A stretch of DNA of 6,238 bases from Candidatus Gottesmanbacteria bacterium (GCA_026396845.1 JAPLWC010000065.1:1-6238); one strand, 5' to 3'; positions 1 through 5,699 are shown, numbered from the stretch's first letter. The notes: generated by a model not told the origin, from the letters alone. Program-made: numbers and translations.

Positions 1-2
1 CC

Positions 3-686
3 GCCACATCCTTTACAGGAGATCTTATTTGTACTGACTGTTTAACTGCTACAGAAATAACAGATGTTTATGTTCTTAATACCAGCGACACAATGTCTGG
101 TACTTTAGGCGTAACCGGTGTTATCACCGCCACAGGAGGAGTCGTAGGTGCTTTAACAGGACACTCTTCATCAGACCTGGCTTTAACTGGTGGAACAATG
201 AGCGGGGATATAGTGATGGGAAATGGGGTAGCTATTGGACAGGCGGCAGGGCCATTAGTTGAATTTGATGATACGAATAATTACCTAGAAATAATGGGCG
301 GCAACGTCGGCATCGGGACAACGAGTCCAGGATACCCCCTGACTATTAATGCTACAAGTACAGACCCAGCCACCACCGTCCAGGGTATTTACTCGACGAA
401 CGCAATCACACTCACCGCCAATAATGCTCAGACTGCCGTTGCCAGTTTTGGCAATCTTACCTATGACCAAGGAGGTTTCAACGCAACTACCGCAACAAAC
501 CGAGGATTGTGGGGTCGTGCAGTGGCAACAGGTGCATCGGGAACGATAACGGGTCTGGCAGGGGTAGCGGGAAATGTTATAAATTCAGGATCTGGAACAA
601 TTAGCAATGCCTACGGTTTCTATGCTGTCGCACCGACAAACATAGGCGGTGGCACAATAACAGATAGTTATGGATTATATATATAG
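3..686 (+). CDS. Fibre/adhesin-like repeat protein, N-terminal portion (5' partial, frame broken at its end)
   Basis: The reading frame is open from base 3, so the ATG at 93 is probably internal and the real start lies left of the window. About 227 residues are visible. They are rich in Gly, Thr, Ser, Asn and Ala with few charged residues, as in beta-rich fibres. Readable units are LTGGTMSGDI (phage tail-fibre style), GNVGIGTTSPG at 300-332, and a stretch of GTITGLAGVAGN and GTISNAYGFYA segments ending in DSYGLYI. The frame stops at TAG 684-686 inside a TA tract. The frame beginning just downstream continues with YSGTADNYIAGNVGIGTTSPG, the expected continuation, so this and the next entry are most likely one gene. 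No signal peptide can be assessed. The role is inferred to be a secreted or surface fibre or adhesin. A phage tail fibre is the alternative, but no other phage structural gene is present. Confidence 0.7.
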   Translation, partial: ATSFTGDLICTDCLTATEITDVYVLNTSDTMSGTLGVTGVITATGGVVGALTGHSSSDLALTGGTMSGDIVMGNGVAIGQAAGPLVEFDDTNNYLEIMGGNVGIGTTSPGYPLTINATSTDPATTVQGIYSTNAITLTANNAQTAVASFGNLTYDQGGFNATTATNRGLWGRAVATGASGTITGLAGVAGNVINSGSGTISNAYGFYAVAPTNIGGGTITDSYGLYI

Positions 687-2685
687 TGGCACAGCTGATA
701 ATTATATCGCCGGCAACGTCGGTATCGGGACGACGAGTCCGGGTCAAAAATTGGAAGTGGCAGATGCGTCAGACCCATATATTAGGGTTCACCAACTTTC
801 CACAGCAATTGGAGCTGAAGCAGGAATAATTATGCAGTCTCATACTACAAATAATTATTTATCAAAAATAACTGGCAAAAGAGATGGAACTTCATACGGA
901 ACAGGATTAAGTTTTTACACGACAAATGATATAGTGGGACAAACATTAACTGAAAAAATGACAATTTTAAGTAACGGCAAGGTCGGCATCGGGACGACGG
1001 CACCGGCTACGGCGTTGGAGGTCAACGGAACTGTTGACGCGACACTTTTCACCGGTCCTTTGACGGGTCATGCATCACTGGATGCAACAATTGCGTCTCC
1101 CAACTTTACCGGCACCGTTGTTATCCCGTCGCCGTTTACCCTCGGTGGTACCAGCGTTACGGCCAGCGCAGCAGAGTTGAATAAATTGGATTCTGTTACT
1201 ACCACAGCAACCCAACTTAATTATCTTAATGCTGCCACCGGTACAACCGGCACCGCAAAGGTTGTCTTTCAAGCAAGCCCGACGTTCACCGGCACCGTTG
1301 TTATCCCGTCGCCGTTTACCCTCGGTGGTACCAGCGTTACGGCGAATGGAACAGAGCTTAATATATTGGATGGTGTTACCGGCGTTACTGCAGCAGAATT
1401 AACTGCCTTAGGTGGCATTACTGCCAACGCAACAGAAATTAATATATTGGATACTGTTACCGGACTTACTGCCGCGGAATTAACTAATTTGGGAGCTGTT
1501 ACTGCCACGGCAGCAGAATTAAATACTGTCGACACCGCATCAAGCATTACAACGCTGTTAAGCGCAAAAGCTCCTCTTGCAAGCCCCAGGTTCACTGACA
1601 ATGTTACACTGACGGGAACAGGTATATTTTCAACAGCCATGGGTAGCTTTGGTCCTAGTGGTAGTAACCTCTACATTAACCCTTCGGTTTCTGCAGACGT
1701 CATTTTTAATATGGGCACCGGCAATGTCGGCATCGGAATGGCGGCCCCTACCACACCGTTTGAAGTTGGATCAGGAACTACACCATATTTTGCTGTATCG
1801 TCGACAAATATTGCAGCCAATATACCAGCTTCAACCAATACCCAACATCTTTGTTCAACCGGAACGGGATGGCAAGCCATAAAAGTCTGTAATGGCGGGA
1901 CTGATTATGCCGAATATTATGGTACAACGCCAAATACTGAAGCCGGAGATCTGGTTTCGTATGATCCGGCAGGACAGTTTAAAACCATCAAATCAACCGG
2001 GGCATATGATCCTAACATTATCGGGGCCATTTCAACTTTTCCCAATGATATTCTCGGAGAAGCTAATCCGGAATTAAACACGAAACCGGTTGCTCTTAAG
2101 GGCCGGGTACCGGTGAAAGTAAATCTTGAAAACGGACCGATCAAAGTCGGCGACTGGCTGGCGGCTTCATCCGTACCGGGTGTGGCCATGAAAGCCACAA
2201 AAAACAGTATGGTCATAGGACGGGCGCTGGAAGACTATGATGGATCTTTCGTTCTGTCTCCGGGAGTGGATAATGTTGAAACACTCATGTCTGTTCCTCA
2301 CCCGGGTGATCCAATATTATCAAGACCGCCTTTGCCACAATCCGGAGTCGGTAAAATCATGGTCTTTATCGAACTTTCGGAACATATAACTCAACTCACG
2401 TTAACCGATACCGGGGACTTAAATATTGCCAAGGATCAGACCGGAAACTATATTGTAGAGAAAACCGAATCCACCTTCGTCAAGACTACGGTGGATAAAG
2501 TCGAGGCGTTTGCCGAGGTAGTGGTTGGCAACGTGAGAGCTGGGATCATTGAAACAAAAAAACTAATCGTTGACGGCATCGACGTCGCTGCTAAACTCTC
2601 TGAACTCTCCGGCAGAATTGACCGGCAGGAACAGACAATCCGTGAGCTTCAAACGGAACTGGAGCAGGTAAAAGCACAGCAATGA
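670..2685 (+). CDS. Fibre/adhesin-like repeat protein, C-terminal portion with DYAEYY module and coiled coil
   Basis: This 671-codon frame carries the rest of the fibre. The ATG at 670 has no Shine-Dalgarno sequence and lies inside the preceding frame, so it is probably not a natural start. In order the protein shows: GNVGIGTTSPGQKLEV (712-759); GKVGIGTTAPATALEV (976-1023); two SP(N/T)FTGTVVIPSPFTLGGTSVT blocks; tandem TELNILDGVTG/TAAELTALGGI repeats; SPRFTDNVTLTGTG; and GNVGIGMAAPTTPFEV (1720-1767). A non-repetitive C-terminal module starts near residue 393 and includes C393 and C404 and DYAEYYG at 412-418. It continues with GDLVSYDPAGQF, an IIGAISTFP strand and a KGRVPVKVNLENGPIKVGDW segment. 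The last ~38 residues (AAKLSELSGRIDRQEQ onward) have heptad-like spacing of a trimerising coiled coil. Similar DYAE-containing modules are known at the ends of surface fibres in candidate-phyla bacteria and some phages. No S74-type chaperone motif was seen. Confidence 0.75.
   Translation: MDYIYSGTADNYIAGNVGIGTTSPGQKLEVADASDPYIRVHQLSTAIGAEAGIIMQSHTTNNYLSKITGKRDGTSYGTGLSFYTTNDIVGQTLTEKMTILSNGKVGIGTTAPATALEVNGTVDATLFTGPLTGHASLDATIASPNFTGTVVIPSPFTLGGTSVTASAAELNKLDSVTTTATQLNYLNAATGTTGTAKVVFQASPTFTGTVVIPSPFTLGGTSVTANGTELNILDGVTGVTAAELTALGGITANATEINILDTVTGLTAAELTNLGAVTATAAELNTVDTASSITTLLSAKAPLASPRFTDNVTLTGTGIFSTAMGSFGPSGSNLYINPSVSADVIFNMGTGNVGIGMAAPTTPFEVGSGTTPYFAVSSTNIAANIPASTNTQHLCSTGTGWQAIKVCNGGTDYAEYYGTTPNTEAGDLVSYDPAGQFKTIKSTGAYDPNIIGAISTFPNDILGEANPELNTKPVALKGRVPVKVNLENGPIKVGDWLAASSVPGVAMKATKNSMVIGRALEDYDGSFVLSPGVDNVETLMSVPHPGDPILSRPPLPQSGVGKIMVFIELSEHITQLTLTDTGDLNIAKDQTGNYIVEKTESTFVKTTVDKVEAFAEVVVGNVRAGIIETKKLIVDGIDVAAKLSELSGRIDRQEQTIRELQTELEQVKAQQ
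674..690 (+). other. TA dinucleotide tract at the frame break of the fibre gene
   Basis: Five consecutive TA units precede AGTGGC here. Upstream, the frame reads TTA TAT ATA TAG and stops. One extra TA unit, or loss of one base, would join it in frame to AGT GGC ACA GCT and give a continuous ...YGLYI(Y)SGTADNY... protein. The tract may be a sequencing or assembly error, a real mutation, or a slippage-prone switch. The sequence alone cannot decide between them. Confidence 0.7.
1108..1343 (+). repeat. Perfect 56-bp direct repeat, two copies 180 bp apart (1108-1163 and 1288-1343)
   Basis: The two copies are identical over 56 bases and encode TGTVVIPSPFTLGGTSVTA. The offset is exactly 180 bases (60 codons), so the frame is kept. 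The intervening 124 bases encode the ASAAELNKLDSV and TTTATQLNYLNAAT repeats and are not duplicated at the DNA level. A degenerate protein-level relative, SPRFTDNVTLTG, lies near 1582-1620. The DNA identity suggests a recent duplication or gene conversion inside the fibre. Confidence 0.9.
1339..1530 (+). repeat. Tandem 81-bp (27-residue) repeats of the TELNILDGVTG / TAAELTALGGI type
   Basis: Unit 1 at 1339-1419 encodes TANGTELNILDGVTGV followed by TAAELTALGGI. Unit 2 at 1420-1500 encodes TANATEINILDTVTGL followed by TAAELTNLGAV. A partial third unit begins at 1501 with TATAAELNTVD. Each 27-residue unit is itself two related half-repeats built on TAxxELNxLD. An isolated half-repeat (TASAAELNKLDSV) also occurs at 1159-1197. 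Such repeats are typical of phage-like and bacterial fibre shafts. Confidence 0.85.
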
Positions 2686-2690
2686 CGCCG

Positions 2691-2715
2691 AAAAAAATCC
2701 GTTTCTGAAATAACG
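2691..2715 (-). terminator. Weak intrinsic-terminator-like element after the toxin gene
   Basis: Reading the minus strand just past the toxin stop, CGTT pairs with AACG (2712-2715 with 2700-2703) across an 8-nt loop. GGA and a run of seven T (complement of A at 2691-2697) follow. The T-tract is good, but a 4-bp stem is weak. It lies in the 31-bp gap between two convergent genes, where a terminator would be expected. Confidence 0.25.
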
Positions 2716-2716
2716 T

Positions 2717-3448
2717 TTATTCTGAAGCCTGCAGCAGTTTAATCGTCTCTTGTTTCAAATGAGGAATGATTATTTTTTGGTTTTTCGGCAGAAATTTCCC
2801 AAGGTCCCGATTCAATTCCCTTTCAGGAAAATCCACTATTCTTTGTATAACTTTATCCCGGTTATATCCGACTTTGGGTAATTTTGTGCCTTTTGGAAGC
2901 AAAAACCAAACGTCAAAAATATCCCTTCCTTTACGGCGGGTTTGCAAAGCTGTAAGTTTCTCTTTTAATATCTCATCTCCCGTAAGATGAAAAACCTGCG
3001 GGAAAATCATAACCGGAAACGGAGTTGTCAAGGTTGAGGCCTGCGTATTTTTTATGTTGCCGGTTTTATGAAAATCCAACCTGATAGTGAGAGGGTACTT
3101 AAAACCCGGCGATGTAAACGTAATTCCGAAACGGACCCCCTCTGTACCTGAATAAACAGGAATAATTTTCAGCCCCGGAAGCTCTCTGACTATTTTTGCC
3201 TCCAGCTTTGCCAATAATCCGGTTATTTCTTTATCTGAATAAGCAGTGGAAAAATCAAGATCCTCGGAAAACCGGGGCGAACCAAAAAGCAGTCTTAAGG
3301 CGGTTCCGCCTTTAAAAAATATCCTGCCGGCCTCTTTTTCTTGGTATAAATAACTTAAAAATACGAGCTGAAGATACTCTCGAAAAACAGTAAACGCATC
3401 TATTTGGAAACGCAGAGATAGTTCCCGGATTTGGTCCTTGGTAATCAT
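2717..3448 (-). CDS. abiEii: AbiEii/AbiGii-family nucleotidyltransferase toxin (type IV toxin-antitoxin)
   Basis: This 243-residue protein has the four motifs of the AbiEii (DUF1814) nucleotidyltransferase family. They are FKGGTALRLLFG (GGT at 47-49), RFSEDLDFS with metal-binding D63 and D65, K164 in EILKEKLTALQTRR, and RKGRDIFDVWFLL (D176, D179). Family members are polymerase-beta-fold nucleotidyltransferases. Some have been shown to inactivate tRNA by adding nucleotides to its 3' end, blocking growth or aborting phage infection. The exact substrate here is not known. All motif residues are present, so the enzyme looks intact. At 243 residues it is somewhat shorter than the classical AbiEii of about 300. 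Its ATG overlaps the antitoxin stop by 4 bp (ATGA), indicating translational coupling. No strong Shine-Dalgarno is visible. It converges with the fibre gene with 31 bp between. Confidence 0.9.
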   Translation of the reverse strand: MITKDQIRELSLRFQIDAFTVFREYLQLVFLSYLYQEKEAGRIFFKGGTALRLLFGSPRFSEDLDFSTAYSDKEITGLLAKLEAKIVRELPGLKIIPVYSGTEGVRFGITFTSPGFKYPLTIRLDFHKTGNIKNTQASTLTTPFPVMIFPQVFHLTGDEILKEKLTALQTRRKGRDIFDVWFLLPKGTKLPKVGYNRDKVIQRIVDFPERELNRDLGKFLPKNQKIIIPHLKQETIKLLQASE

Positions 3449-4005
3449 ATCTTTATCTTAAGCTTTCTTGCCCAGGACGACAATAATTTTCTGTTTAATC
3501 TCGTCATATCTATCTCTTCCCAATCCAGAGTTCTTAACCCTTTTTTGGCAAAATAAAGATAATCCAGCATGGCTTTTTCAGGCGTGGCGATCAAAAAATC
3601 TTCTTTTTTCTCCCAGCCCCAAAAAAGGTCTGGTGAAATCTGCGAGTAAGCATAACTCTTCCCTGCAGCTTCAATCTCGCTGGGTTTCTTAATGGTTATT
3701 GATGTGATTTGATAGGGAAAGCCGGTGATAATTGAATAAAACGACAGAGCCGACTCCAGGGAAACATAGGAAGGCTGGCGTAAAAAATTGGCAATTGTGA
3801 AATCGCCGGCGTCTTTCAGTAAAAACAGGTATTTGCCCTTCATCAGTTTTTTTAGAATTTTGCTTGCCTCCAGCCGCTGAACTTTTTTATATAAGGTCTG
3901 GCGATTGGCAATGCCCAAAACACTCCCCAACTCACTTAAGCCGAATAGTGGAATCGGCTTGGCGTGCAAAAGTTTTATGATTTCGGTTGCGGATATTGTT
4001 CCCAT
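3445..4005 (-). CDS. abiEi: AbiEi-family antitoxin and autorepressor
   Basis: This 186-residue protein matches the AbiEi antitoxin layout. An N-terminal winged helix-turn-helix (roughly residues 5-65) includes a SELGSVLGIANRQTLYKKVQRLE segment and a KGKYLFLL wing. The C-terminal domain carries the family signatures PSYVSLESALSFY (78-90) and ATPEKAMLDYLYF (140-152). In characterised AbiE systems the antitoxin does not bind the toxin. It counters toxin activity indirectly and represses its own operon by binding inverted repeats in the promoter. A matching palindrome lies immediately upstream of this ATG. The start at 4003-4005 is supported by the promoter 11 bp away and by the lack of room for a longer form. 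The predicted leader is too short for a ribosome-binding site. It is the first gene of the operon and overlaps the toxin start by 4 bp. Confidence 0.88.
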   Translation of the reverse strand: MGTISATEIIKLLHAKPIPLFGLSELGSVLGIANRQTLYKKVQRLEASKILKKLMKGKYLFLLKDAGDFTIANFLRQPSYVSLESALSFYSIITGFPYQITSITIKKPSEIEAAGKSYAYSQISPDLFWGWEKKEDFLIATPEKAMLDYLYFAKKGLRTLDWEEIDMTRLNRKLLSSWARKLKIKI

Positions 4006-4029
4006 AATTAGGACAATTTTATCCTAATT
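4006..4029 (-). promoter_or_regulatory. Palindromic operator directly before the antitoxin start codon
   Basis: The 8-bp perfect inverted repeat AATTAGGA (4006-4013) / TCCTAATT (4022-4029) is separated by an 8-bp AT-rich spacer. The left arm touches the antitoxin ATG, and the spacer contains the -10 box. A repressor bound here would cover the -10 and the predicted transcription start. AbiEi proteins are known to bind inverted repeats in their own promoter, so this is the natural candidate operator. Confidence 0.7.
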
Positions 4030-4044
4030 TAAGTAACGTGTCAA
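4016..4044 (-). promoter_or_regulatory. Sigma-70-type promoter of the AbiE operon
   Basis: On the minus strand a perfect -35 TTGACA (4039-4044) is followed by exactly 17 bp and the -10 TAAAAT (4016-4021, five of six consensus bases). Initiation 6-8 nt downstream would fall at about 4008-4010, only 3-5 nt before the ATG at 4005. This predicts a leaderless or nearly leaderless mRNA, consistent with the missing Shine-Dalgarno. Confidence 0.7.
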
Positions 4045-4053
4045 GGCGATCTC

Positions 4054-4081
4054 TTGACAGCTTGTTCGGGCCATGTACACT
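4054..4081 (+). promoter_or_regulatory. Divergent promoter for the six-cysteine membrane protein
   Basis: A perfect -35 TTGACA (4054-4059) is followed by 16 bp and the possible -10 TACACT (4076-4081, four of six consensus). The start of transcription would be near 4087-4089, a few bases before the ATG at 4093. A weak GAAG at 4086-4089 is the only Shine-Dalgarno-like sequence. The -35 is strong, the -10 is poor. Confidence 0.45.
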
Positions 4082-4092
4082 AAAAGAAGTCA

Positions 4093-4542
4093 ATGTCAAA
4101 AAAAATTCTTATTATCACCCTGGTCATCCTAGGTCTTGCCGCCTATGTTGCCCTGTCTTTCTGGGTCATAGGCATCATACAGGGGAAGAAAACAGTGCCG
4201 TTTATCCAAAACCAAAACACAGCGGCAACAACTACAGCGTTGCCGCAAACGAATTTTCCGAACGACACCCAAACCGCGCAACCCCCAACCTCCACACCGA
4301 CACCTAAACCTACCTCAACACCCCTGCCTACCCCAACACTTCCGCCTGCCTCAACACCTCCGCTTGCCTCAACACCCCTGTCTGCCCCCACTTCGCTGCA
4401 GGGACCGGGAACATACGCGTGTGATCCGGACGGGATATGCAACGATTACAGCGACCAAATGCGGAAGAATTGCCCCAAAACGTTTGCCGATACTACCTGT
4501 TTGGGCATGTGCGGCACGCCGTCGGTCCGCTGTCCGAAGTAG
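4093..4542 (+). CDS. Single-pass membrane protein with Pro/Thr-rich stalk and six-cysteine C-terminal module
   Basis: This 149-residue protein has no recognised family. Residues 1-4 (MSKK) are followed by one hydrophobic segment (about 5-29), a membrane anchor or uncleaved signal. Residues 40-105 form a Thr/Pro/Ala/Ser-rich linker typical of an extended extracytoplasmic stalk. Residues 110-149 form a compact cysteine tail with C110, C116, C127, C136, C140 and C147, spacing C-x5-C-x10-CP-x7-C-x3-CG-x4-RC-x2-end. An even cysteine number outside the membrane suggests three disulfides. The same pattern ends the partial pilin on the opposite strand (5719-6237), so the module is probably displayed on the cell surface. 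The gene diverges from the antitoxin operon and converges with the pilin cluster. Function is unknown. Confidence 0.75.
   Translation: MSKKILIITLVILGLAAYVALSFWVIGIIQGKKTVPFIQNQNTAATTTALPQTNFPNDTQTAQPPTSTPTPKPTSTPLPTPTLPPASTPPLASTPLSAPTSLQGPGTYACDPDGICNDYSDQMRKNCPKTFADTTCLGMCGTPSVRCPK
4309..4398 (+). repeat. Five tandem 18-bp (6-codon) repeats in the Pro/Thr stalk
   Basis: Units at 4309-4326, 4327-4344, 4345-4362, 4363-4380 and 4381-4398 encode PTSTPL, PTPTLP, PASTPP, LASTPL and SAPTSL. They share the core CCTCAACACC at DNA level, with the last unit most diverged. A related PTSTPT unit lies just before, at 4285-4302. The 6-codon period keeps the frame, so unit gain or loss would only change stalk length. 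Confidence 0.8.
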
Positions 4543-4546
4543 TTAG

Positions 4547-4593
4547 GCAGCATCCGGTAATACCTTGATGATCTCTATATTTGAAGATGCTGC
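4547..4593. other. Long stem-loop H2 after the membrane-protein stop codon
   Basis: GCAGCATC (4547-4554) pairs perfectly with GATGCTGC (4586-4593). Inside, after a 4x4 internal loop, AATA pairs with TATT. It begins four bases after the plus-strand stop at 4542. No T-tract follows on either strand, so it is not a canonical intrinsic terminator. It could be an mRNA 3' end structure or a bidirectional termination aid. Confidence 0.5.
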
Positions 4594-4596
4594 ATA

Positions 4597-4645
4597 AAGG
4601 GCCGTATCCGTAAATACCTATGAAGTTATTTCCGGACGAGCCCTT
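4597..4645. other. Long stem-loop H1 overlapping the stop codon of the 10-cysteine pilin
   Basis: AAGGGC (4597-4602) pairs with GCCCTT (4640-4645). With small bulges the stem continues through CGT/ACG, CCG/CGG and AAATA/TATTT, for about 17 pairs around a loop of about 10 nt. The right arm overlaps the TAA stop (4644-4646) of the minus-strand pilin gene. Only TTT follows on the minus strand, so termination function is uncertain. Confidence 0.45.
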
Positions 4646-5165
4646 AATCAGCGCAGACGCAGTAGCGGCCGGGCGCAGCTGCACTACAATTGGCACCGCA
4701 TGAGCTTGCGCACCTGCTTATACTGATGGCAATATCAGGATCAGATAAATTATCAAGTACAGCACTCAGACAGAAATCATCGCCGCCCGATTTTTGATAA
4801 TACTTATAGGTATACGGTGATGCCAAAAATCCTTTCGGAACCGACTTCATATAGATATTATCACCCGCAGCCCCGGTGGCAAAACTCGCGGTAGCCGAGC
4901 ACGCAGTCGTTCCGTCTACACCGCACCCAAACATATTGAAACCGTTTCCTACACCGCTACAATCAAGAACCCCGCATGGATATTTATTAAAATCGTTGTA
5001 ATAAATCCGAAGTGCAGTTTTAAGCGCTGCCATTTCTTCTTTTTTCTTCACATCACTCGCCCGCTGGCGGGCCGAGAGATAGTTGGGGATGGCTAAAGCC
5101 ACGATAGAAGCAATAATCGAGATGACAACGAGAAGTTCAATGAGAGAAAAGCCTGTTCTTTTCAT
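4644..5165 (-). CDS. Type IV pilin-like / pseudopilin protein, cysteine-rich
   Basis: This 173-residue protein starts with a class III prepilin signal, MKRTG/FSLIE. A prepilin peptidase would cut after G5 and methylate F6, and E10 is the conserved Glu+5. Hydrophobic residues 6-27 form the helix that anchors and polymerises pilins, and the helix continues to about residue 57 (ALRIYYNDFNKYP, a GspG-like feature). The globular domain contains YKYYQ and FCLSAVLDN segments typical of major-pseudopilin relatives. It holds ten cysteines (64, 69, 81, 89, 132, 152, 156, 160, 169, 171), five of them in the last 22 residues, suggesting a disulfide-stabilised tip. It is the last gene of the minus-strand cluster, 15 bp after the preceding pilin gene, and has no clear Shine-Dalgarno. 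Role: a filament subunit of a type IV pilus or type II-like secretion pseudopilus. Confidence 0.85.
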   Translation of the reverse strand: MKRTGFSLIELLVVISIIASIVALAIPNYLSARQRASDVKKKEEMAALKTALRIYYNDFNKYPCGVLDCSGVGNGFNMFGCGVDGTTACSATASFATGAAGDNIYMKSVPKGFLASPYTYKYYQKSGGDDFCLSAVLDNLSDPDIAISISRCASSCGANCSAAAPGRYCVCAD

Positions 5166-5180
5166 ACCATAAGCATAGCA

Positions 5181-5699
5181 TTATGGATTGATGTTTGCAC
5201 TAGACACTCCGTAATTACAAAGGGTGGTTCCTGCTGCGTTGTCGCAATTAATCGATTCCGAAATAATCGTCGGATTAATCGCCGGATCCTGGCTATTTTC
5301 CAAATGCGCATAGATCTGAAATTGCGATCCCGTTGCGGAAACATAATAATATTTCAGTGAACTCACGGGGTCCACAGGAAACTTGGCCATATACATCGCC
5401 CCGGTCGTGGGGGAATCCCTAAATACAGGATTGTCCTTTCCGCAGGACCCCACAACAGTTCCTGTGAGAGTACTATAACAACTCGAAAACGTTCCGCTTG
5501 CCCCTGTCGGATATTTCCCTTTGTCATTGTAATACAACTCCAGCGCACTGGTAATGGCCCGTAAATTGGCTTTACGCGTGTTATCGCGGCCTTTTATCAT
5601 CGAGCTGGTAAACGCCCCTGTCCCGATGGCCATAAGTATGGCAAGAATTACCATAACAACCATGAGTTCTATGAGCGTAAACCCCTGTTTTCTGTTCAT
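5181..5699 (-). CDS. Type IV pilin-like / pseudopilin protein
   Basis: This 172-residue protein begins MNRKQG/FTLIE, a prepilin peptidase site after G6 with Glu+5 at E11, then a hydrophobic helix (about 7-30). The amphipathic helix ends in ITSALELYYNDKGKYPTG, the GspG-style alpha-1 ending. The C-terminal part has MAKFPVDPVSSLKYYYVS and QFQIYAHLEN, the usual YxY and beta-strand pattern of small pseudopilins. It has four cysteines (74, 86, 152, 161), which could form two disulfides. It lies 19 bp downstream of the partial pilin gene and 15 bp upstream of the next pilin, so the three are probably one operon. The start follows the signal motif; the only upstream purine run (AGAA) is a weak ribosome-binding site. 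The hydrophobic N-terminus and motif make the family assignment firm. Whether it is a pilus or secretion component is not decided. Confidence 0.88.
   Translation of the reverse strand: MNRKQGFTLIELMVVMVILAILMAIGTGAFTSSMIKGRDNTRKANLRAITSALELYYNDKGKYPTGASGTFSSCYSTLTGTVVGSCGKDNPVFRDSPTTGAMYMAKFPVDPVSSLKYYYVSATGSQFQIYAHLENSQDPAINPTIISESINCDNAAGTTLCNYGVSSANINP

Noticed and set aside
1108..1560. Repeated units that might be taken for a CRISPR array
   Set aside because: Repeats keep a codon period (81 or 180 bp), are translated in frame and the intervening sequence is also repetitive protein; no cas genes.
1269..1640. A 123-codon open frame on the minus strand within the fibre gene
   Set aside because: It mirrors the repeat-rich plus-strand coding region, has a low-complexity valine/alanine product and no start signals; it is a shadow of the repeats.
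1900..2685. Possible S74-type endosialidase chaperone domain at the fibre C-terminus
   Set aside because: The characteristic SDxRLKxNI start and downstream motifs are absent; the visible module is of the DYAEYY type.
4038..4307. A plus-strand open frame beginning before the membrane-protein gene in another frame
   Set aside because: It would start inside the promoter region and its product is unstructured; the frame from 4093 has the membrane segment, repeats and cysteine module.
4542..4548. GTTAGGC resembling an integron attC core site after the membrane-protein gene
   Set aside because: No RYYYAAC partner is found upstream at suitable distance and there is no integrase or cassette array, so it is likely chance.
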